A stretch of DNA of 64,000 nucleotides, taken from the NCBI GenBank assembly GCA_024509875.1, contig JAMPIV010013731.1, forward strand, positions 1 through 64,000. The letters are read 5' to 3'. The translations under genes and the position numbers were made by a program. How positions within the stretch are numbered: position 1 is the first letter of the stretch; the number at the start of each line of letters is the position of its first letter. Shown piece after piece: positions 10,440 through 19,993 of the stretch. The stretch comes from Oreohelix idahoensis (taxonomy: Eukaryota; Mollusca; Gastropoda; Stylommatophora; Oreohelicidae). Under the pieces are notes generated by a model. That model was not told the origin of the DNA. It ran no database searches and saw only the letters and a list, made by a program, of their open reading frames with translations.

Positions 10440-11540
10440 AATAATGTCTGATGTTTGCCATTAGTTTCATGGCGTTTGTCGTAAGGCACTGGGGTTTCCA
10501 GGACAAAGAATTTCTTGCTGTTTGTTTTTATTGTTGTTCAGAATCTACATCATTGCACTGGGGGGCAAACCACTATGTTCTCAGTCTCCCTCAGCAAATG
10601 TCAAAGGTTATGAATGCTGACTGTTCCTGTAATGCGTTGGTTGTAAATACACCGGATGCATCTTCTCATACGTCCATCCTTGCTAGTCTTACGTTTTAAT
10701 GCCAAATTCCATCAGTCTGGGTCTTCTTGATTCATTGATTGCTGCGTCGTGTTTGTGCTAACAGGTGATCACTGATTGTCTTAAGTATCTCTCCATTATC
10801 TATATCCAATGACCATAGTATGGGTGCTCTCGAAGCTAGTCTGTCAGCTCTCGCTTGTCTAAGTGTAAGTCCTTTCCAGTTCCAGCATCATTTCCTCGCC
10901 TCTTGTTCCACTGGTGCAGTATTTGTCTGGTTAATAAGCATTTATGTTGAATAGTTCTGAGAAGTACTTTATTTTTAATGCTGTACGGTAGATCATTGAT
11001 TGTTCATATAAAAATTACGAGGTGAAAACAATTTAAAGGGGAGTGTATGACCAGGGGGGAGTACTCATCAAGTTGCATGACTCTTTACACCATTTTATTT
11101 TAATTTGTCAATAGGATGAAATTATTTCCCTTGGGAGGTATTTCACGTGATTTATTGTTATTTATTATTTTCTATAATGCTAAGTTTTTAATTTATCATC
11201 TTCCTCTTTATCATGATCATCATTGTCTCGTAATGTACAGAAGTTGTGGGGATACTTTGTAGAGTATTTCTTTTGTGAAAAGTCTGTTTTTTTTTTTGTC
11301 TTGCCCACCAACCCATTTGTTGGAAGCAAAACTGAGGTATCTTGTTGGATAGATCAGTTCTCTTCTAGACTTTGCTAGCAATTTAATACTGGTTGAAAAA
11401 AATGTTTACAGAATTCACCCTAAAACTATATTTAATACTTCAGTCATCGCTGTAGTATAGTGCGATCCAATCGCTACACTATTCTGGTTTTGTGAAACAT
11501 CTTTGACGAATGTGAATATAGCAAAACTACATATAGTGGA
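10440..11540. other. No recognisable gene
   Basis: The frame at 10451-10699 has no recognisable motif. A minus-strand frame near 10720-10890 (WKGLTLRQARADRLASRAP) is protein-like in composition but unidentified; it may be another decayed transposon piece. Confidence 0.3.
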
Positions 11541-11920
11541 TATGAAGCCTTAACTCATGTGTCGCAAACTCCATTAGAGATGTTGAAAAAATATGCTGAT
11601 GGCTACCAGGAACATTTATACGCGATGCTGCATATTGGAGAGAACCCGCTGACGCATGTCATCGGAAACTGCTGCAATTGCTCAGCTGATCATCTCTTTG
11701 AGCTGCTCAATTGTCCAAGGTTTGTTAGTGTACACTTTTCCTTTGAGATGACCCCATAAGAAATAATCTGGAAGGGGTGAGGTCTGGCGATCTGGGTGAC
11801 CACAATACTTTTGAAATAACCGTATCTTCAAAGAAGCTTTGGATTTTATTCGTACTTCTGTTTGATGTGTGACACATTTGCACCATCTTGTTGGAAGCAG
11901 CCATGGGAAATTCCATAGTC
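11540..11920 (-). pseudogene. Tc1/mariner-like transposase relic (DDE C-terminal part)
   Basis: The minus-strand frame at 11725-11916 contains MVQMCHTSNRSTNKIQSFFE, then VLWSPRSPDLTPSRLFLMG, and continues in broken frame through VYTNKPWTIEQLKEMIS and AIAAVSDDMRQRVLSNMQHR. The layout 'QDGA..HTA...F....WPPRSPDLTP.DFFLWG..K..VY...P.T...L...I' belongs to the C-terminal half of mariner/Tc1-type DDE transposases. In-frame stops are visible (after MIS and after MQHRV), so it is dead. Terminal inverted repeats were not found. Confidence 0.65.
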
Positions 11921-12144
11921 CAACTGATTCATGAACTCATTAAAAAACAGGTACCTATAGGTTTTTTCACATTTCTCGGAAGTTACAAAAGTTTCGTCGA
12001 TGCCCAATTAACATATTGCATTAAAACAAGGTTGTGTAGTGAGTGGATCTTACTGTAGTTTTCATTATTGTTGTAGACTCCATTCTTGTTTGATTTTGTT
12101 TTGTTAAATACAAAAATACATGTATTTCTTTTAGTGTAAACTTG

Positions 12145-12176
<32 letters not shown>

Positions 12177-12555
12177 GGTCTTCATATATATATGTATGTG
12201 TGTGTGTGTGTCTGGTACTTAAAACTTAGTATATACTTATTATCACTCAGCTGATGCATACAGCATCAGTTATAATTGTGGAAATGAACGACCCCCAGGT
12301 TTATGCATTTATCATAGCCTGAGGTTCTTCCCTGTGAGGCAAAGTGTTCATTTATGTATGGACATATTCATGTGTAATTAAAAGGGAACTTTAAATAATA
12401 AATAAAATACTTTTACAGCTTCTTAATAGTTTTTTGTTTCTGTTTTAATAATGGCGTTCAGTTTGTGATAGTTTCTTGTGTGCAGGATGATTGAACAGTC
12501 TTTTCATATTTTAAAATGTTAGTATCCTCGCTTGCATCAATTGAATATACATGAA
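11921..12555. other. No gene; mixed (TA)/(CA)/(TG) microsatellite
   Basis: A compound dinucleotide repeat occupies about 12144-12212: (TA)n, then (CA)n, then ATATATATG, then (TG)n. The rest is AT-rich and unassigned. Confidence 0.5.
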
Positions 12556-12825
12556 GGATCTCGTTACGTGCCCATTGAGGCATATTGGGAATATGGTGTT
12601 AGGCCCATATTTTCTTGACCATCTGCACACTAGGGGTGTGCTGGTCAGCATCACGCCGGCTGCCTTAACCTTCCCAGAGTTGCTCTGGTACTCAATTCAT
12701 GAGGCTGGGTCTATCCCGGAGCCGTTTGCAGTCTAAATAAATCCCACCACAACTGGGGATTGAACCATGGACCACCAAACTTAGAAGCCAGTACACTAAC
12801 CACTATTAGCCACTACCGTGGCTCC
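12556..12825 (-). mobile_element. tRNA-derived SINE, family B (minus-strand copy)
   Basis: Reverse-complement match to the SINE at 966-1231: plus-strand landmarks TTGAGGCATATTGGGAATAT, then CCTTCCCAGAGTTGCTCTGG, and a B-box equivalent GGGATTGAACC near 12758. The sequence on each side (ATCCTCGCTTGCAT and GAATATACATGAA at about 12527-12553 and again at about 12857-12880) is duplicated. That duplication is longer and less exact than an ordinary SINE target duplication. Confidence 0.75.
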
Positions 12826-12929
12826 ATATTTTAGTCTTTCCATCGTAAAATATTTATATCCTCGCTTGCATAACTTGAATATACATGAAACCATGTCAAA
12901 ACAAGGGACTCCATTTTTTTTTCTTATTC

Positions 12930-13210
12930 TTCGTACACTCTCAGACGTCTGCTTGAATATTTTCTAAGAAAGCAGAAGTCAGCTTGAGGCTATTTGTATC
13001 TTTGTAGAGTTTTTCCGAAAATGGTACTAGTGATGGCCATATGTGCTTTCTATGTTCCTCACATCTGCAGCATCTTTGTAGCAGATGTTCAGCAAGTTAT
13101 TTTATCGTTGCCACATTTACACTCTTTGGTAGTTCCTATCTTTAGCTTGATGGATATCCCAATCTGTTGTGGCCCAGGCAGTCTGAAGATTATCATATAT
13201 GTCAATAAAT
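12930..13210 (-). pseudogene. LINE C-terminal fragment, same family as 38525-38795
   Basis: The plus strand shares with 38525-38795 the landmarks TTCGTACACTCTCAGACGTC, GCTTGAGGCTATTTG, GCAGATGTTCAGCA and TAGTTCCTATCTTTAGCTTG. The minus-strand translation (broken) has the C-x-CG...EHLL...CP pattern of LINE C-termini, preserved better in the other copy. Confidence 0.55.
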
Positions 13211-13727
13211 AAGGAAGCTGCTGTAAAACTGGTAAGGAAATAAATATATGAATTAAAAAATAAAATGGTATTGAATCAGTTATACAAATTAACTGTACAC
13301 AGGAAACATGGGACATTTCGGATTTCACCCTTCATCAGCCAGAGTTACAAATAGGCAACAAGGACAAGAAATATAGACAGGTTAAAGAAAAATAAGAGAC
13401 ACTAAAAATACCATATATATATATACGCAATAACCCGTCAGAGTTGCAACCATCTTATTATTTTGATCCATGATCTGCAATACTTTAAATTAAAATTTTT
13501 TAATCTTGAAGAAACGATCAAAAACTTACATTTTAAGGTTATTTTTAAGAAAATGATGAGTTAAACCATTTCCCGAATGAAACTGGACAGGTCAGAAGAG
13601 TATCTTGATTGTCTGTTGATTTAATATGCATCTCCGCACCTTCCTGTCCCCAGTTCATGTACTGTTTATCAATTGTGTTGTTGGCTTCTTTCCATAATCA
13701 AACTGTTCATGCACACCGTCATTTGCG

Positions 13728-13852
13728 CACTTTTCTATTTTCGGCAGAGTACTTATAAGGGAAACAATACACTTATTGTCTAACTTTCAACCACAGTTGC
13801 ACCCCTTTGCTGTGGTTGAAAGTTGATGTACTCTCTCGAAAATAGAAAAGTG
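13728..13852. repeat. Imperfect inverted repeat (cruciform-capable)
   Basis: The outer arms CACTTTTCTATTTTCG (13728-13743) and CGAAAATAGAAAAGTG (13837-13852) are perfect complements. The inner arms AACTTTCAACCACAG (13782-13796) and CTGTGGTTGAAAGTT (13810-13824) also pair perfectly around a 13-nt loop. A 38-nt segment interrupts the left arm. No function is evident; it may be the remains of a palindromic MITE. Confidence 0.7.
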
Positions 13853-13906
13853 TGCATGATGTGAGCGACCGGCGTACTTACGGCGGGAATTATGGTATTG
13901 GATATG

Positions 13907-14105
13907 AAATATACATTTATAACACATAAGGAAGGGAAACCCGAGGCCTGTTAACAGTAAATAAATATTAGACAAAAATAAAGGTATGTTTTCAGGCACT
14001 CGTAAGAAATAAAGAAGTAGAACACTAGACAACAGACGTGAGTGGCTTACCCAGGACTTGAACCCAGGACCTTCCGTGCGACAACCCCGCCTAGCTATGC
14101 AAGCG
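13907..14105 (-). mobile_element. tRNA-derived SINE, family E
   Basis: On the minus strand the B-box-like GGGTTCAAGTCC lies in a tRNA-like head (TAGCTAGGCGGGGTTGTCGC), followed by CCACTCACGTCTGTTGTC and a body ending TTATAACACATAAGG-like on the complementary side. A second copy (14578-14644 plus 15300-15465) has nearly the same sequence but is split by a LINE end. Confidence 0.65.
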
Positions 14106-14142
14106 AATCACACCATCCTCCCTGCCATCTAGGTAAAGGTAA

Positions 14143-14353
14143 AGGAACCCGTTACACGCCCATTGAGGCATATTGGGAATATGGTGTTAGGCCCATATTA
14201 TCTTGACCGTCGGCACACTAGGGGTGATGTGGTCGGCATCACGCCGGCCGCCTTAACCTTCCCAGAGTTGCTCTGGTACCCATTTGGGGCTGGGTCGACC
14301 CAGGAGCCGTTTGTGGCCTAAAAATATTCCCACCTCATCTGGGGATCGAATGC
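14143..14353 (-). mobile_element. tRNA-derived SINE, family B, head truncated
   Basis: The plus strand shows TTGAGGCATATTGGGAATAT, CATCACGCCGGCCGCCTTAA, CCATTTGGGGCTGGGTCGAC and CATCTGGGGATCGAA, then the match to 966-1231 stops before the A-box end. The copy is therefore incomplete at its head. Confidence 0.75.
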
Positions 14354-14577
14354 CATCACCAAAAAATGATGCTTCGATGACGGGTCTTAGTGCGACCCGC
14401 AAGACATAACACCGGAAATTTACCATGGGCAATCCAACTATTAATGACGCAATCACTTCTGTTGTTCCCCTATTATACAGTATAGGTCAGACTACACAAG
14501 ACAAAGACCTTAATACTGTGTCTAGTAAATGATAGAAGACTAAGAGCAGAAAGTACAGGACAGAGGGTAGGTTTTTG

Positions 14578-14644
14578 GTATTGTATAAACATTTATAACA
14601 CATAAGGAAGGGAAACCCGAGGTCTGTAAACAGTAAATAAATAT
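14578..14644 (-). mobile_element. SINE family E, second copy, part 1 (interrupted)
   Basis: It matches 13910-13975 (CATAAGGAAGGGAAACCCGA, then CAGTAAATAAATATT) and stops where a LINE 3' end begins with the plus-strand sequence CTTCTTCTTTGATCC. The match resumes at about 15300. Confidence 0.65.
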
Positions 14645-15299
14645 TCTTCTTCTTTGATCCTTAGCGGCCGACCGTCAAAGCAGTCAGTGGCCATCACGCC
14701 TATTGGCGTCTTGTAGGGCAACAACAAATTGATTCCACTTTGCTCGGTCGGTGGCCACCCTTCGTACAGTACCCCAACTTTGGTTCATTCTTTGCATCTC
14801 AGCCTCCACAGTCCTCCGCCAAGTTGTTTTTGGTCGGCCTCTCTTTCGTTTTCCTTCAGGGGTCCATAGCATAGCTGTTCTTGTGATGGCATCGGGGTCT
14901 CTTCTGAGGACATGGCCAACCCAACTCCAGCGTCTGCCAGCTATGATGGTGTGCATGTCCTCTTGCTTGCTCCGAGTAAGCAGATCTTGGTTGGTGATGG
15001 TATTCGGCCAAAAGATTCGGTGAATTTTTCTTAGGCATGTTGTGTGAAAAGAGGACAATTTCGACATTTCCTTCTCTGTAACTCTCCAGCATTCCGCATC
15101 ATAGAGAAGCACAGAAAGCACACAACTCTGATATAATCTTAATTTTGTGCTTGTGTTGTATTGAGAGGACTTCCAGATGTAGTTTAGGCTAAAAAAGGTT
15201 GTTCTTGCTTTGTTCATTCTGTTGTTGATGTCTTAGCTTGCTCCGCCGTCTGGTCTTACTATGCATCCTAGGTATGTGAAGGTGTCTGTCTGTACCAGT
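14645..15299 (-). pseudogene. LINE 3' end (endonuclease-reverse transcriptase family), 5'-truncated, inserted in a SINE
   Basis: The minus-strand frame of 177 codons (14684-15217) begins just after the RT domain: SCVLSVLLYDAECWRVTEKE, then LSSFHTTCLRKIHRIFWP, then RRWSWVGHVLRRDPDAITRT, then KRKRGRPKTTWRRTVEAEMQ, then DRAKWNQFVVALQD. This is the standard post-RT tail of RTE-like LINEs. The 3' end is a short GAA-type tail (TTCTTCTTC on the plus strand at 14645). AGTAAATAAATATT on the left and GTAATAAATATT on the right look like an imperfect target duplication. The frame is uninterrupted, but the endonuclease and RT domains are missing. Confidence 0.8.
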
Positions 15300-15465
15300 A
15301 TGTAATAAATATTAGACAAACATAAAGGTATGTTTTCAGGCACTCGTAAGAAATAAAGAAGTAGAACACCAGACAACAGAAAAACATCAGACGTGAGTGG
15401 CTTACCCAGGACTCGAACCCAGGACCTTCCGTGCGACAACCCCGTTTAGCTAATAAAGCGAAGAA
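15300..15465 (-). mobile_element. SINE family E, second copy, part 2
   Basis: It resumes the match to 13957-14100: AATAAATATTAGACAAA, AGGTATGTTTTCAGGCACTC, ACTCGAACCCAGGACCTTCC and GTGCGACAACCCCG. Compared with the first copy it carries about 10 extra bases (aaaaacatca) near 15382. Confidence 0.65.
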
Positions 15466-15654
15466 AATACAAAACCAAAACAAATTAATTCAACAATGAA
15501 CGAAAATCAAAAGCAGAAAATGGAATAACAAAATTTAGTTACTTAAGGAAATAAATATATAAATTAAAAAATAAAATGGTATGGAATCAGTTTTACAAAC
15601 CATGCTTCCTGTGTACCGTTAATTTTGTCCAGAGTCCGCTGGGAGGACAACATT

Positions 15655-15780
15655 AGACAATCTTTGTAGGACCGAGGACTAGAATTGAACTAGGCCAGCA
15701 GGAAGACAGCCAATAGTATGGTGATCTTTCTTCCAAACCTCGACACCTCACGGTAGAAGAGAAACGACTAAGTAAGTACC
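15655..15780 (+). pseudogene. LINE 3' UTR fragment with (TAAG) tail
   Basis: Reverse-complement match to the 3' UTR part of 5515-6200 (landmarks GACCGAGGACTAGAATTG, AGGCCAGCAGGAAGACAGCC, ACGACTAAGTAAGTACC). It is non-coding and was recognised only through this internal comparison. Confidence 0.5.
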
Positions 15781-16171
15781 GGTATATTTATTTTCTGAAC
15801 ATTACCACTTGTTCTCTGCCGCTGAGTTGGTAATATGCACCATTTTGTGTGTGTCCTTAATTGCTTTGCATCCCGTTTGTTTCTGTATCTGGTTCTGATA
15901 AACCTCTTTGAAAGTACCTTTAGAATTATAAGTCTTATTTTGTTTATCTCGAGAAACGAAATAAAATGAAATCTAAAAATCCTTCAAAACTGACGTTACA
16001 AGAGACAGCAAGCCATGTGTTGAAAAGGTCAGGTCTCACATTGATGTGAATGCGACATAGCATGTTATGTAACACAATAGCAGTTAATTTTCTTTATTTT
16101 GATATTTGTTTTATGTAAGTTAGATGGCGAGACCAGGTCACCATTTTGCGGCTACGCGCTGGACACAACAG

Positions 16172-16415
16172 CGTCCGATTGGCAAAGTGGTTAGAGCGCT
16201 GGTCTCTCGCGGCAAAGGTGGCGGGTTCGATTCACGGTATCGGTACGGTTCAGTCTACCCAGCTGTAAATGGGTACATCTGCACTTGAGTTAGGGAATGA
16301 AAAAGGCAGCGAGATAGGGAACTGGTCATTCCACCTCTCGATGCTGGACCTAGCATAATGAAGTCTCTAACACTTCACTCTCCTAAGGCAGTATCTGCTA
16401 CGGGAGTACCTTTTA
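16172..16415 (+). mobile_element. tRNA-derived SINE, family A
   Basis: Good pol III promoter boxes: TGGCAAAGTGGTTAGAGCGC (A-box region) and GGGTTCGATTC (B-box), about 35 bp apart. The body follows with GTCTACCCAGCTGTAAATGG and a tail that includes CTCTAACACTTCAC and GGCAGTATCTGCTACGGGAG. A minus-strand copy lies at 28965-29207, directly beside the minisatellite. It abuts a LINE C-terminal fragment at about 16415. Confidence 0.8.
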
Positions 16416-16700
16416 CTGGACACAACAGATTGATATACCACCTATACCACAAGTACAGAACTGGTGCAACAGATCTCTGCACCTGCGGCCCCAGCCCGAT
16501 TACAGCCGATCACCTGCTCCACATAACAGCAATGAACGGAGTAGCATATGGTGACAACTTACCTCTCTCCACGAAAAAACTGTTTGCTGTTGTTACCTTT
16601 CAAACAGCCTGCAGAAAGTCAAATATGGTTACTACATATGATGTACAAATACTTTTCTTGTACACAGTCATATTTCTTTACATTGTTCTCTGCGTCATGT
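16415..16700 (+). pseudogene. LINE C-terminal fragment (cysteine-rich end)
   Basis: The plus-strand frame contains TGHNRLIYHLYHKYRTGATD then LCTCGPSPITADHLLH. This is the 'GHNRL..HL....G....C.CG....T..HLL' signature of LINE polyprotein C-termini. It then drifts out of homology (TKKLFAVVTFQTA is still LINE-like). It is joined directly to the tail of SINE family A; SINE tails often derive from LINE 3' ends, but here the junction lies in coding sequence, so chance adjacency or a chimera is possible. Confidence 0.55.
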
Positions 16701-16734
16701 AGTTTGTATACGCCAAAAAAAAGTTGCATTTATT

Positions 16735-17190
16735 TCTTCTTCTTCTTTGATCCTTAGCCGCCGACCGTCAAAGCAGTCAGTGGCCATTACGCCTGGTGGC
16801 GTCTTGTAGGGCAACAACAAATTGATTCCACTTTGCTCGGTCGGCGGCCATCCTTCGTACAGTGCCCCAAATCTGGTTCATTCTTTGCATCTCAGCCTCC
16901 ACAGTCCTCCGCCAAGTTGTTTTTGGTCGGCCTCTCTTTCGTTTTCCTTCAGGGGTCCATAGCATAGCTGTTCTTGTGATGGCATCGGGGTCTCTTCTGA
17001 GGACATGGCCAACCCAGCTCCAGCGTCTGCCAGCTATGATGGTGTGCATGTCCTCTTGTTTGCTCCGAGTAAGCAGATCTTGGTTGGTGATGATATTCGG
17101 CCAAAAAATTCGGAGAATTTTTCTTAGGCATGTTGTGTGAAAAGAGGACAATTTTGACATTTCCTTCTCTGTAACTCTCCAGCTTTTATT
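16735..17190 (-). pseudogene. LINE 3' end, second copy of the 14645-15299 family
   Basis: The minus-strand frame 16777-17160 is nearly identical to the downstream part of 14684-15217 (same SSFHTTCLRKI, RRWSWVGHVLRRDPDAITRT and KRKRGRPKTTWRRTVEAEMQ segments, with a few substitutions) and ends in the same TTC-rich plus-strand tail at 16735. It is truncated about 110 bp earlier at its 5' side. Confidence 0.8.
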
Positions 17191-17214
17191 TAGTGCATTT
17201 ATTTAGTGTGCCAT

Positions 17215-17401
17215 AAATAGGTTATAAGCCCAGTGGTTCCCCTTGGGGAGATCTCTGAAGAAGAAAACAAAGAATAACGCTTCTGTACTGTCAGACATAT
17301 CGTACCAGGTGACTAATAGAAGCTTGTGCGTGAAGGGCTGGCAACCTTATCACCTAAAACAAATTTCTACAGAAACTACTGCTGCATGAAGATATGAATG
17401 C
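17215..17401. repeat. Left flank of the minisatellite: part of a dispersed repeat
   Basis: Similar to 6285-6470 in order and spacing (CCTTGGGGAGATCTCTGAAG, GGCTGGCAACCTTATCACCT, ACTACTGCTGCATGAAG). See the entry at 6285-6545. Confidence 0.5.
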
Positions 17402-17739
17402 TTGGTGTAAACTTCCTGCTAGGTGACTAGTTGTGGCTCCGTGTTTCTGGTGGAAACTTCCTGCTAGGTGACTAGTGGTGGCTCCGTGTTTCTGGTGGAG
17501 ACATCCTGTTAGGTGACTAGTGGTGGCTCCGTGTTTCTGATGGAAACTTCCCCCTAGGTGACTAGTGGTAGCTCCGTGTGTCTGGTGCAAACTTCCTCCA
17601 GGGGACTAGTGGTGGCTTCGTGTTTCTGGTGGAAACTTCCTGCTAGGTGACTAGTGGTGGCTCCGTGTTTCTGGTGGAAACTTCCTCCTAGGCGACTAGT
17701 GGTAGCTCCGTGTGTCTGGTGCAAACTTCCCCCAGGGGA
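17402..17739. repeat. 45-bp minisatellite, left part (about 7.5 units)
   Basis: Tandem copies of a 45-bp unit: GACTAGTGGTGGCTCCGTGT, then TTCTGGTGGAAACTTCCTCC, then TAGGC, with variants. Minus-strand translation gives a 15-residue period (HQKHGATTSHLAGSL type). The array is cut at 17739 by the LTR retrotransposon and resumes at 26307. Confidence 0.95.
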
Positions 17740-19634
17740 TGTGACGACTTGGCCAATCTTCTCTTCATTTTTTTATTATTATTTACGTGACATCATTTTT
17801 TCCCATCCTCAATGCATGATCGCAAAGTCCCGGGAAGTGTCACTTGCGGAAATTCTCCTAGCGTTCAGTGATTTTCTCCTCGCGTTTAATGCTATTTTTA
17901 GATACGACGTCATTGTTGACCCCTGACCTCGGTAGCTAGGAACCTGTTTTAATTTAGGACTGCTTAAACTTAGGGAGAACCAGTTTCGGCCACTTAGGAA
18001 AACATCACGTGACTTTTAACGTTATTGATTGGAGCGTCTATACGAGGCTAAGGTCACATGACGCACGCTACGGATCACGCGTCCAAGCGGAAATGACCCG
18101 CTAAAAGGCGGCAAATCCAGCGAGTTTTCACTTGCCCAGGAAACCTTGAGACAGCTAGGTCTAACCCAGATATCGGCGAATTCACGCATTAAAAAGCACT
18201 GAAGCCACGTGTTTAAATTGCGGGTTAGCGTCCATCTTTGAGTAGGTAAGTGAAAATCTCGTTAGAAAATAGTATTGTGATGAAATGTATAGTACCTTAT
18301 AAAATCGACGCAAAATTGGTATAACTGCGTTTACTTTATTCATAATTTTTGTTTTACGATCACATCCAGCCACATGTGATCGGGTATATTTTATGATCCC
18401 ACGGGATATGTACAACATGTTCATAATAATGTATAACGGGAATATATATATATAGCTATTAATTTCCATATTATTTGATTATTTTTGACCCGACGTTTAG
18501 ACTAGTGGAAATTAATATTAACGATAATGTTGACAGACCGTGACATATATTCATTATAAATTATATGACGATGCGACCAGACATGAAGTGTGTGATAATG
18601 TTGTCAGACAATTCTAAAACACTGATGTCCAATTATTTGTTAAATTCATCATAATTGACATGACGATTAGGCTAGAGGCACAGAACTAGAATACTGTTGC
18701 CGACATTTCTATGATAAATTTGGTGGGTTTAACTGACATTTATAATAATTCATCGGGTTAAGTTGACGATAAATCAGTCTAAAGAATTATAATACTGCCA
18801 CTGGGGCAGAGGAATATAATAAAGGACAGAAAGGAGAAACTTGAATTCAAGATTAGGCTCTAGACATATGATGTTAGAGACTAAAATCTGAGATGACTGG
18901 CAGAGGGACGGCTTAGGGAAAGACTGCTTTCTAAAGCTAGAAAATTAATGAAGCCGTCATATTTGTCTTCAGTCTATGGTGGAGCCTTGCACGACAGTCC
19001 AATCTCAGAGCAGAATACGGAGTCGAGCACAGAGAAGGCAAATCCGAACCATTTAAGACCTACCTGGGGCAACGTCAGGAGACCGGAGAACTAACCTCAC
19101 TTCACTATCAGCCAGGGGCTGAAAAGCTAAGTTCCACGAAAAAGGGAACTCACCATATCAATGCATATTTTGTCATCCATGATGAAACACACTTGAATTG
19201 TGAGTCACACATTACATACCGCAGACACTAATTCCATCGACAATACTATCATTCACCATCTATTCATTTTAGTTGCAATAAACCAATTGGGTGTATATAC
19301 TGTACCCCATGCTTTGTTCCTTCTGTTAGATGTTACATATTGTCTGATGTTTATCTTCCTTTATAAGGGAGGGGGGGGGGGGGCTCGTAAAATCTAATAT
19401 AAACCCAGTAATTGAGGATAATAATAATAATAGATAACTGAGAAGGGGACTATGGTAGCGAGAGACCAAATATCTCCTTACAACCTTTTCCAGACCTGTC
19501 TAGTTAGGAGAATTTACCCTCTTTGTCTCCCTTCAGTGGTGGAAAACCCAGCAGGAATTCCTTGAGCCAGATCTTCCACAATCAGATCTATTATTTCTTC
19601 TAATAAATTCTTATCCATCCAACGCTACGTGACA
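17740..19634 (+). repeat. 5' long terminal repeat
   Basis: Begins TGTGACGACTTGG and ends CTACGTGACA, 1895 bp. AATAAA signals lie at 19277-19282 and 19602-19607, the latter 27 bp before the end. A TATA-like TTATAAAA lies at 18297-18304; promoter use is a guess. A run of 13 G lies near 19371-19383. The 95-codon minus frame and 65-codon plus frame inside it recur identically in the 3' LTR and are not taken as genes. Confidence 0.95.
18297..18304 (+). promoter_or_regulatory. TATA-like element in the 5' LTR
   Basis: TTATAAAA about 560 bp into the LTR, in a position that could belong to U3. It is retained in the 3' LTR. Position and sequence only; no other core promoter signal was verified. Confidence 0.2.
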
Positions 19635-19635
19635 C

Positions 19636-19660
19636 TGGGGTCTCAGTCCGGGATTTGAAC
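19636..19660 (+). promoter_or_regulatory. Primer binding site resembling the tRNA-Pro 3' end
   Basis: TGGGG, then TCTCAG, then TCCGGGATTTGAAC begins 1 nt after the 5' LTR. Its complement ends in CCA and includes the T-arm pattern GTTCAAATCCCGGA. The animal tRNA-Pro primer site reads TGGGGGCTCGTCCGGGAT. The match is good at both ends, with a mismatch and one extra base in the middle. The tRNA-Pro assignment is inference; another tRNA of this animal could fit better. Confidence 0.65.
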
Positions 19661-19993
19661 TTATGTATTTTATCATACCTCTGGGATAGTATCATTCATT
19701 CATTCATTACAGTATACCATTTTAACACATGTATTTTCACACAGTGAGCTCTAGAAAGACAGAAAACATTTTTTCTAGAATTTCAGGCATTGATTGGTGA
19801 ATCCCTTTATTTATGTTGTATTTAATTAAGTTAGTTCATGATTTTGTATTTCATTGAATTACAGACCTTAAGTCTCCATAACTGTAGTAATTTCATTCTA
19901 CAGCAGTCTGATAATTAGTAAGTTTTTGCTTGTTGTTAGAAATACTATTGGAAGGTAGCACTAGCTTACTCAGGTGGACTTTAACTGCAAAAG

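Noticed and set aside
16186..16250. A tRNA gene suggested by good A- and B-box sequences
   Set aside because: The sequence continues into a repeated SINE body and does not fold as a full tRNA; a second copy exists at 28965-29207.
18182..18469. 95-codon frame in the LTR as an extra gene
   Set aside because: Duplicated exactly in the other LTR (24856-25143), AT-rich, no motif; most likely chance.
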